Virus record (IMG/VR): IMGVR_UViG_3300037087_000143
Coordinates: 1-45,380 of that record
DNA from: a virus
Length of the DNA stretch: 45,380 nucleotides
Strand: one strand, 5' to 3'
Both the position numbers and the translations under genes were made by a program. The notes beneath the pieces were generated by a model. The model did no database searches and was not told the origin of the DNA. It saw only the letters and a program-made list of their open reading frames with translations. The number at the start of each line of letters is the position of its first letter. The first letter of the stretch is position 1. Below, in pieces: positions 39,830-45,380 of this stretch.

Positions 39830-39903
39830 TGGCTGGGATGGGATTCGAACCCATGATCTCGGGGATATGAGCCCCGCGAGGACGACCACTCCTCTACCCA
39901 ACT
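39830..39903 (-). tRNA. Initiator-type tRNA-Met (anticodon CAT)
   Basis: The cloverleaf is: acceptor AGTTGGG (39903-39897) with CCCAGCC; D-arm GAGG/CCTC; anticodon stem CGGGG/CCCCG with loop CTCATAT; T-arm ATGGG-TTCGAAT-CCCAT; discriminator A; no CCA encoded. Three initiator hallmarks are present: 1-72 unpaired (A-C), A11-U24 in the D-stem, and three consecutive G-C pairs next to the anticodon loop. Elongator Met and Ile2 tRNAs lack these. Confidence 0.92.
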
Positions 39904-39909
39904 ATGCAA

Positions 39910-39938
39910 TCAATACTGCCGCTCTGTGAAGTTGTCAA
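39910..39938 (-). promoter_or_regulatory. Sigma70 promoter for the tRNA and capsid genes
   Basis: The minus strand reads TTGACA (39933-39938), 17 bases, then TATTGA (39910-39915). Six bases separate the -10 from 39903, the first base of the tRNA, so transcription is predicted to start at or within a base or two of the mature tRNA 5' end. It immediately follows a terminator. Confidence 0.75.
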
Positions 39939-39943
39939 TAGGC

Positions 39944-39973
39944 AAAGAAAAGCCCCTCCAGGGGGGAGGGGCT
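39944..39973 (-). terminator. Rho-independent terminator before the tRNA-capsid unit
   Basis: The minus strand forms AGCCCCTCC / GGAGGGGCT (nine base pairs, 5-base loop) followed by TTTCTTT (39950 to 39944). It ends transcription of the portal-scaffold group and isolates the tRNA-capsid promoter. Confidence 0.9.
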
Positions 39974-39993
39974 GTCTCTCGCTTCGGTGGTCG

Positions 39994-40320
39994 TCAATAG
40001 TGCCGGGCAAATAGCCCGTCACACTCCTTGCCGGCCAGCGGCGAATTGTAGATCGCGTTCAGGTTTGCGATGCGTAGTGAAGTCACGGATTCCGAAATCA
40101 TCATAGTGGTGGAAGCAACGACCGCTTCATTCGGAGGGACGGCGAGTGCCGTCATGCTTTCAGCGGTGAAGGTCCCGCCTACTTCCTCCTGGATGGTGAT
40201 CTTGGTTCCAATCATCGAGGCGGAAAAATCCGTCCCGTTGTTCGCCCCAAAGGCGAACGCTGGTACCAGCATCGCAACCAGCAAGGCTGCCAGTATCAGC
40301 GCGATCATGCCAGACTTCAC
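39994..40320 (-). CDS. Secreted or membrane-anchored protein
   Basis: The 108-residue GTG-initiated protein has a clear signal sequence (VKSGMIALILAALLVAMLVP, then AFAFGA). A beta-rich exported part follows (GTKITIQEEVGGTFTAESMT, ending DGLFARHY). GGAGG lies 7 bases before the GTG. An exported protein inside the head gene cluster is odd; host-envelope modification is a guess. Confidence 0.75.
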   Translation of the reverse strand: MKSGMIALILAALLVAMLVPAFAFGANNGTDFSASMIGTKITIQEEVGGTFTAESMTALAVPPNEAVVASTTMMISESVTSLRIANLNAIYNSPLAGKECDGLFARHY

Positions 40321-40369
40321 GATTGCACCTCCGCGTTTTTCATGCCCGCCGGCAAATTGAGAGACATGG

Positions 40370-40726
40370 TTATGAGGAGACCAGCCGGCTCCCGTCGCTG
40401 CTCCTGCCATTCAGGGCAACCGGCTCCCCGTCCGCGCCGTAGATGACGCCCGGGGTCAGCTTCGGCGGGGTCTTGTGGACTCCGAGAAGACGCTGGGCCT
40501 CCTCGCTGTAGTGAAAACCTGAGTGCTTCTCCACGACCTGCTCGCCGATGACCTCGCCCTGTCCGTTGACGTTCGGGATGGTGATGAACACGGCCCTCCG
40601 CTCTCCCTGCGGCTGCGGCCGTGCCCCCTGCTTTGACTCGAAGCGCCGGGCGTTCTCGGCCACTCGGTCCACCTGCCCCTTGGAAGCCTCGATGCTCTTG
40701 AGGATGTCCTCTTCCAGCTTGCCCAT
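40370..40726 (-). CDS. Hypothetical head-region protein
   Basis: The 118-residue protein (MGKLEEDILKSIEASKGQVD) has an N-terminal helix and then a beta part (RRAVFITIPNVNGQGEVIGE). It lies directly downstream of the scaffold gene. A possible 16-codon frame follows at 40317-40367 but is too short to call. Confidence 0.7.
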   Translation of the reverse strand: MGKLEEDILKSIEASKGQVDRVAENARRFESKQGARPQPQGERRAVFITIPNVNGQGEVIGEQVVEKHSGFHYSEEAQRLLGVHKTPPKLTPGVIYGADGEPVALNGRSSDGSRLVSS

Positions 40727-40729
40727 GGT

Positions 40730-41488
40730 CTATGCTCCTGCCGCCTTCGGACCGTGAACCGCTACCCACTCGGGGGAGTAGTTGCCCTGGCGGCCGTTGA
40801 CCGCCGGCTTCTTGTCGCCCCCCCCACCTGCCCCTCCACCCTCTCCGGTAACGAACCCCTTCGGCTCCAGTTTCGCCTGCTCCGCGGCGATGTCCTTCAG
40901 GAAGTCGGGATCGTAGGCGACACCGCTGTTGATGAGGGCCGTCCGCGTTTTCTCCGAGTACCCCGCAAGCCTCTTCACCGCGAGGTTGTAGGCGGCCTCC
41001 GCAGCCTTGGAGTCGCCCCCCATTGCCGCGGTGAGCGCCTGCATCTTGTTCGCCTCCCCCTGGGCCTTTCGCGCCTCGGTGCGACCGGCCGCGGCCTTGG
41101 CGATGCCCTCGATTTTGGTCATGTACGCCTGGGCCTGCTTGCGCGTGTAGCCGTTGGCGTGAACGAAAGCCTTCGCGTCGTCCACGACCTCTTTCGGGAC
41201 GAACTTGTCGTCGTACTTGAGATCGTACTCCTCGGCCTTGGTGGGGAGGTCCATCCGCGCATGGAACTCGGCGACCTCCTCGGGAGGGCTGTCTTTCGTG
41301 GGGATGATGATGCCGCGCTCCTTAACCTTCTGCGCGAGGGAGGCGTGCTCAAGGAAAAGCTCGTTCACGTCTTTCCCGGCGTAGGACTTCAAAACGTCGG
41401 CGTACTGCTCGCGGACCTCTTTCTTGACTTGGGAAGCAAACTTCGGCTCTGCGGCTTTCGCGGCGGCCTCTTCTTCAGGTGTTGCCAT
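40730..41488 (-). CDS. Capsid scaffolding protein
   Basis: The 252-residue protein is acidic and helical at the N-terminus (MATPEEEAAAKAAEPKFASQ). The centre is TKAEEYDLKYDDKFVPKEVV and AKAFVHANGYTRKQAQAYMT, and the end is a Gly-rich, then basic tail. Composition, length and place between portal and capsid are those of podovirus scaffolds, which guide procapsid assembly and are then removed. Confidence 0.82.
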   Translation of the reverse strand: MATPEEEAAAKAAEPKFASQVKKEVREQYADVLKSYAGKDVNELFLEHASLAQKVKERGIIIPTKDSPPEEVAEFHARMDLPTKAEEYDLKYDDKFVPKEVVDDAKAFVHANGYTRKQAQAYMTKIEGIAKAAAGRTEARKAQGEANKMQALTAAMGGDSKAAEAAYNLAVKRLAGYSEKTRTALINSGVAYDPDFLKDIAAEQAKLEPKGFVTGEGGGAGGGGDKKPAVNGRQGNYSPEWVAVHGPKAAGA

Positions 41489-41837
41489 CTGTTCCTCCGA
41501 TTTGTGTGAGTTCTGCGGTCACATCGTTCATGTTGGCCGTCGATAATAGCACCTTGGCTTCCGCGGTGTAAGCCCTGAGTGCTGCGGGGTCAGTGAGGTT
41601 CACGTTGGGCTCCTCGCCCTCCCGGATGCCCAGCATGGACAGGAGCCAGTTGTGGAACGCCACGAGGTCGGGCTTGATGCGCTCGGCCTCCGTCTCGTTG
41701 CATCCGCAGCGGTTGGCGATCGCCGAGAGCACCAGCTCCCCGTAGTCTCCCGTTCCCTGGAAGCACGCGATGAAGGCGGCCCGGAAGGCGTGCTGGATGC
41801 GCAACTCCAGAAGGCGCTCTTCGTTGGGTTCGCTCAT
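41475..41837 (-). CDS. Hypothetical head-region protein
   Basis: The 120-residue helical protein (MSEPNEERLLELRIQHAFRA) contains ANRCGCNETEAERIKPDLVA and ends GGTDGNT. It overlaps the scaffold gene by 14 bases and the upstream gene by 4. No family is recognised. Confidence 0.7.
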   Translation of the reverse strand: MSEPNEERLLELRIQHAFRAAFIACFQGTGDYGELVLSAIANRCGCNETEAERIKPDLVAFHNWLLSMLGIREGEEPNVNLTDPAALRAYTAEAKVLLSTANMNDVTAELTQIGGTDGNT

Positions 41838-42109
41838 GCCCCGTCCAACTCGTTCGCGCCCTTGATGTGCGAGGCCCCGCAGATGAAGGCAGCAGCGGTA
41901 ACGGACCGCTTGATGTCCTCCTCGGAAAGGTGAGCGCCCTGCACTTCCACCATTCCGTCCGTGTAGGCGAGGATGATGACGAACCCCGCGATGTGCTCGC
42001 CCTGGCAGTGCTTGGCGAGGGCGTTCTCGGCGCCAGCCGCGGCGATCATCTTCGGAGCGTTTCGCACGGGAGGGCCGGGCCTCCAGAGCTTGTTGTTGTT
42101 CTCGCTCAC
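41834..42109 (-). CDS. Hypothetical head-region protein
   Basis: The 91-residue GTG-initiated protein (VSENNNKLWRPGPPVRNAPK) has a beta/helix core (GFVIILAYTDGMVEVQGAHL). It is coupled on both sides. The function is unknown. Confidence 0.68.
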   Translation of the reverse strand: MSENNNKLWRPGPPVRNAPKMIAAAGAENALAKHCQGEHIAGFVIILAYTDGMVEVQGAHLSEEDIKRSVTAAAFICGASHIKGANELDGA

Positions 42110-42321
42110 GACTTTCCGAACCCGTGCTTCTTCATCAGGTCCTTGGCGTCCTTGTCCGCCTCGGCTTCCGCCATGACCCGCTGGTAGTTTCCGAGGAAGA
42201 TCCCCGCGTACTCCTTCATCATCGTGAGAAGGTTCGCCAAGCCGTTCTTGTTCGCCCGAATAGCGTCCTCAAGCTCGGCGACCCTCGCCTTCAGCGCCGC
42301 GTTCTCCTGTTCCAAATCCAT
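42106..42321 (-). CDS. Coiled-coil protein downstream of portal
   Basis: The 71-residue protein starts with a leucine-zipper-like coil (MDLEQENAALKARVAELEDA). GGAGG lies 5 bases before the ATG. It may be a small scaffold or head-assembly helper. Confidence 0.7.
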   Translation of the reverse strand: MDLEQENAALKARVAELEDAIRANKNGLANLLTMMKEYAGIFLGNYQRVMAEAEADKDAKDLMKKHGFGKS

Positions 42322-42330
42322 GCCATCCTC

Positions 42331-44064
42331 CTATCCAAGTGCCGACCCCATCGTGGCCGGTGCGGGCTGCGCCATCGGCTGCGCTGCGCCCTGTACGATC
42401 GCGCCCTTGGCGTTGGCCGCCGTGGCGCGAGCTCGATCCAGATTTATGCGGGATTCAGTCTCTTTCTGTTGCGTGATCGCCTGCTGCTGTGCCGCCGCGG
42501 CCCTTCCCTGGCGGATCCGCTGCACGTCCACCATGTTGCGAATCACGTCCTTCGCCATGTCGTAGGACACCCCGATGTCCCGCGCGTACTGGCTCAGGTC
42601 GAAGTTGTCCAAAACGTCGCCCGGCTGGCCAGCGGAGAGCTGCATCTGCACCAGCGCGTTGATCTGCTGGAGGGCGGCCATCGTGGAGTTAAGGACGAGC
42701 TGCTGCCGCTGCATCTGCCAGAGAGGGCCAACGAAGTTGAGCTTCATCTGGCGGCCCTGCGCGCTGCGCGGAGGAGCGCCGAGTCGGCCGGCCCGAAGCT
42801 CCATGAAGAAGAGGTCCTTCAGGAGCGGCTCGACGTACTCGACCTCCAGGCGCGAGGAGAATGCGGCCAGCATCGCGGCCTTCTCGCTCTGAAGGCCGTT
42901 GACGCCAGTGGCCGTGCTCTTGGTGATGGCATCCAGGTTCTGCGTGAGGACGAGGAAAAAGTCCTTGTGGTAGCCGGCCTGCACGTTCTTCTGGATGGCG
43001 AGGTACCTCCCCTCCAGCATCCTCGGATCGCCCTCCACCTTCTCCCGCTGGTAGTCTTGACCGGGAGGGAGGTAGCTCACATCGCCAGGGACCCGGGTGA
43101 TACGGCCGCGGGCGCCGATCGTCGCCTTGATCGACGGGTCGGCCATCCTCTGGCTGATCTTCAGCATGTCCTGGCTCATGGAGTTGAGCATCTTGATGTT
43201 CCCGAGTTGGAGCATCCCGGGGGCGCCCTGGCCCCACGGGCCGGCGTCGTAACTTCGCATGTAGCGCGCGGCGAAGAAGGGCTTCGTCTGGTGGGGGTCT
43301 ATCCGCAGCGGGTGGTACCAGTCGCATAGGGGGAGGGTGATCTCCACGTACTCCCCGGCCGGGACCTCAAAGTCCAAGTCCGGGCTGTACTTCGTCTGCG
43401 GGAAGCAGAAGGAGATGAGCATCCAGAGCTGGTCCTTGTTCTGGTCGAAGGCGTCCTGGATGGCCGGCGGGCACGCCTCGTATCCGTACTCGGCGACGAT
43501 GTTCTGCGCGCTCCACCAGATGTCGCGGATGAGCACGTCCACCACGCCCCACTGGTCGTTGTCGATATAGCACCGATTCAGGTGCAGCGTCTTGTAGGAG
43601 GGCCTGCCGAGGGCCGCGTTCTCCTGCCGCCACATGATGCCGGTGGAAAAGTCCAGGAGGGATCGGAGGAAGATGCGAAGCTCGTCCTTCCACGGCGAGA
43701 CGTGAAGCTGCTTGTAGACCTGCTTCTCTGCCTTCTGGAGGAACATGCCCGCATTCTCGTTCATCTTCTCGTCGTCGAACTCCATGCGGAACCAGACGTT
43801 GGAAAATCCGTAGCCCAGGAGTCCGTCCGCGCACTGGAGGCTGGACTCGGGGGCGGTCCAGTCGAAAATCTTCATGCCCGTGTTCGGCGATCGCCCGCTT
43901 TGCTCGGGGTCGCTCCTGATGTACCAGTCACTCATGTCCTGGTTCACGAAGGAGGCGATCTCGCGCATCGTGTTGTCTTTGAACATGCGCACCTTCCACC
44001 GCTGGTGGTAGATGTGCTGGAGTTGGGTGATGCTGTAGTTGGAGATCGGGAGGGAGAGGCTCAT
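42331..44064 (-). CDS. Portal (head-tail connector) protein
   Basis: The 577-residue protein starts MSLSLPISNYSITQLQHIYH. It has the portal layout: an alpha/beta wing, a stem with SMSQDMLKISQRMADPSIKA and RVPGDVSYLPPGQDYQREKV, a long crown helix region and an Ala/Gln-rich tail. It sits directly after the terminase nuclease gene (ATGA overlap), as expected. It forms the dodecameric DNA channel. A GTG two codons upstream is an alternative start. Confidence 0.82.
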   Translation of the reverse strand: MSLSLPISNYSITQLQHIYHQRWKVRMFKDNTMREIASFVNQDMSDWYIRSDPEQSGRSPNTGMKIFDWTAPESSLQCADGLLGYGFSNVWFRMEFDDEKMNENAGMFLQKAEKQVYKQLHVSPWKDELRIFLRSLLDFSTGIMWRQENAALGRPSYKTLHLNRCYIDNDQWGVVDVLIRDIWWSAQNIVAEYGYEACPPAIQDAFDQNKDQLWMLISFCFPQTKYSPDLDFEVPAGEYVEITLPLCDWYHPLRIDPHQTKPFFAARYMRSYDAGPWGQGAPGMLQLGNIKMLNSMSQDMLKISQRMADPSIKATIGARGRITRVPGDVSYLPPGQDYQREKVEGDPRMLEGRYLAIQKNVQAGYHKDFFLVLTQNLDAITKSTATGVNGLQSEKAAMLAAFSSRLEVEYVEPLLKDLFFMELRAGRLGAPPRSAQGRQMKLNFVGPLWQMQRQQLVLNSTMAALQQINALVQMQLSAGQPGDVLDNFDLSQYARDIGVSYDMAKDVIRNMVDVQRIRQGRAAAAQQQAITQQKETESRINLDRARATAANAKGAIVQGAAQPMAQPAPATMGSALG

Positions 44065-44837
44065 CTCCACGCTCCCCCGCCGGCCTGTAGCGGAACGTCG
44101 TGCGCGGAGTCGTCCTTCGCCGTGAAGGCGGCAAGGGGGTCCCAGGAATCACTCTCGTCCTTCGGGAGGACCTCGCCCTCGACGATCTCGTTCTCGTTGT
44201 AGTGGACCCACCACGCGGCCATGAGGATGCAGATCACGAGGTCGTCGTGGAGATCCTCGGTCTCGGCCATGTACTTTTGCTTTTTCTTGTTGAAGTTGAA
44301 CCCCGTGAGTTGCGCCTCGATGGCCTCCCGGAAGGGGAGGTCCTTGGCGAAAGCAAGGCGTCCCTGCTCCAGGAGAAGCCCGCCATCGGCAACGAGATCG
44401 CGCCGTGGCACCAGCCACTCCTTGATCGTGCGCATGGGGGAAAGCTCTCCCGAGCGGGACTCCCCGAAGACGCGGCCGATCTCCTCGTACACGGGATGCG
44501 CTCGGCCACCGTTGGTGAAGACGATGCTGTGCGGGAAACCCCCGAGCTTGCGGAGACGCTCGACTACCGCATCGCCGACGCCGGTTCCGTCCACCAACTC
44601 GTCGCAGTTGCCGCGAAGTTCCTTGCGGCGGATGAGGGCCATGTAGCGCCGCTCCATATCCTCATACCTGAGATTCTCGTCATGCCACGCCCACACGCAC
44701 TGAAGTTCGGAGAGGAGTCGGTCTGAGGATCCTGCCCGAGGGTCGCCATCGACGTAAGAGTACGACCGCTTGAACACGGCCTCCGCGTATCTATCGCGCT
44801 TCGAAGCTATGTCGAAAGTGCAGATGTATTCGCGGAT
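44061..44837 (-). CDS. Terminase large subunit, nuclease domain (split TerL; AUC-start candidate)
   Basis: The 258-residue frame holds the packaging nuclease. First Asp is in TFDIASKRD (residue 9), the second acidic motif is ELVDGTGVGD (about Asp83), and the C-terminal motif is TEDLHDDLVICI (Asp198/199), an RNase H-like two-metal site. The frame opens directly after a TGA with GTC ATC CGC and has no AUG/GUG/UUG before the GTG at 44777. Starting at that GTG would remove the catalytic Asp. GGGAG lies 8 bases before ATC (44835-44837). The matching ATPase is 1723-2649. Confidence 0.85.
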   Translation of the reverse strand: MREYICTFDIASKRDRYAEAVFKRSYSYVDGDPRAGSSDRLLSELQCVWAWHDENLRYEDMERRYMALIRRKELRGNCDELVDGTGVGDAVVERLRKLGGFPHSIVFTNGGRAHPVYEEIGRVFGESRSGELSPMRTIKEWLVPRRDLVADGGLLLEQGRLAFAKDLPFREAIEAQLTGFNFNKKKQKYMAETEDLHDDLVICILMAAWWVHYNENEIVEGEVLPKDESDSWDPLAAFTAKDDSAHDVPLQAGGGAWR

Positions 44838-44840
44838 GAC

Positions 44841-45077
44841 TCAATCTCCCGGGCAGTCGCCGTCCATGTCCATCGCGGGTTCGGCTGGATCCCAGGGCTT
44901 GCCGTCCGAGCGCTGCGCGCCCTTGACGTAGTTCCCCGGCGCGGGCCACGGGGAAATCGGAACACGCCCGCCGGGGGTGTAGGCGGGAGCGGGGAGTGCA
45001 TTCCCGGGGTAGGGGTTGGAGATCCGCACCGCGTTTCTTCCGCCCGGGAGGGCGGGATTGCTCTTGCTCTTCGCCAT
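44841..45077 (-). CDS. Small Pro/Gly-rich protein, right allele
   Basis: This is the second allele of the 832-1068 gene, 78 residues and nearly identical. In this copy the TGA is followed at once, and in the same frame, by the terminase nuclease codons, with no endonuclease between. UGA readthrough would fuse the two proteins, but the left allele does not keep that frame. Confidence 0.8.
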   Translation of the reverse strand: MAKSKSNPALPGGRNAVRISNPYPGNALPAPAYTPGGRVPISPWPAPGNYVKGAQRSDGKPWDPAEPAMDMDGDCPGD

Positions 45078-45364
45078 TACGAGTTGGGGATCTGGGAAGC
45101 GGTCACCATCGCCGCCACCTCGGTCGGGGTGCAGAGCACCATGAAGACCTGGCCGTGGTTGCCGAGGGCGACCAGCTCGTCCATCGCGGCCTTCAGGCCC
45201 TTGACCTTCACGCAGTCCGACTCCGAGGGGGTCCCGTTGCCTCCCAGGAGCGACGCCTGTACGCTGGCGCCAACGGTGCTGAAGTTGCGGTTCAGGCACT
45301 GCTTCAGCGTGAGCGATGCGCCTCCGACTTCCGTCGAGTCGATTTCCAGAATGTCGACAATGAT
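45077..45364 (-). CDS. Unknown protein, right allele
   Basis: This is the second allele of the 1068-1355 gene, with conservative changes only. The AUC and GGGAGG arrangement (45362-45364 and 45373-45378) is the same. The window ends 2 bases beyond this ribosome site, so the region upstream is not repeated. Confidence 0.6.
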   Translation of the reverse strand: MIVDILEIDSTEVGGASLTLKQCLNRNFSTVGASVQASLLGGNGTPSESDCVKVKGLKAAMDELVALGNHGQVFMVLCTPTEVAAMVTASQIPNS

Positions 45365-45380
45365 GGCGTTACCCTCCCGG

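Larger units (their letters stand above)
44695..45380. repeat. Terminal overlap of the window with its own start
   Basis: Bases 44695-44816 equal 1-122 exactly, and 44851-45380 match 842-1371 with about 13 substitutions counted by eye. Between them the left end has the HNH gene and the right end only about 34 bases. This indicates a circular assembly or circularly permuted genome with two population variants at the join, not a true tandem duplication, though the latter is not excluded. Confidence 0.85.

Overview
The window is essentially one complete genome of a tailed phage with podovirus-type virion genes. It is about 44.7 kb, GC-rich, with strong GGAGG ribosome sites. The two ends overlap: bases 1-122 equal 44695-44816, and 842-1371 match 44851-45380 with about 13 substitutions. 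The copies differ by an HNH endonuclease gene (145-828) present only in the left one. The sequence therefore looks like a circular or circularly permuted genome assembled from a mixed population. The host cannot be named. Spanin-like, SLT-type lytic and lipoprotein genes suggest a GC-rich Gram-negative bacterium.

Layout. (1) Minus strand, 7096 down to 1 and on from 45380 to 20940, is one long module. It runs HNH/NUMOD4 endonuclease, replication-initiator-like protein, DEDDh exonuclease, TerS-like protein, a terminase ATPase subunit, small genes, a separate terminase nuclease gene, portal, scaffold, a secreted protein, a terminator, an initiator-type tRNA with its own promoter, capsid, tail tube proteins, internal virion proteins, fibres and a lysis cassette, ending at a terminator near 20870. 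(2) Minus strand, 20848 down to 12352, is a promoter-driven recombination operon. It has a 300-base leader with a 5-base period, then a conserved unknown protein, RNA ligase, YqaJ-type exonuclease, RecT-like protein, tRNA-His, SLT lytic enzyme, pentapeptide-repeat protein and a DUF1064 nuclease. (3) Plus strand, 7183 to 12306, is an early/accessory operon of small genes. It includes a type II hammerhead ribozyme, a Gly-rich low-complexity protein, a tyrosine recombinase and a nucleotidyltransferase. Most neighbouring genes overlap as ATGA or GTGA, so translation is heavily coupled.

Most notable: a hammerhead ribozyme with an intact core at 8559-8625; a large terminase split between its ATPase and nuclease domains by small genes; two alleles of the nuclease gene that both lack AUG/GUG/UUG but share an AUC codon behind a Shine-Dalgarno site; a phage tRNA(CAU) with all three initiator hallmarks whose promoter would start transcription at its first base; and the 5-base-periodic leader. 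No DNA polymerase, helicase, clear CI-type repressor, CRISPR array or reverse transcriptase was seen.
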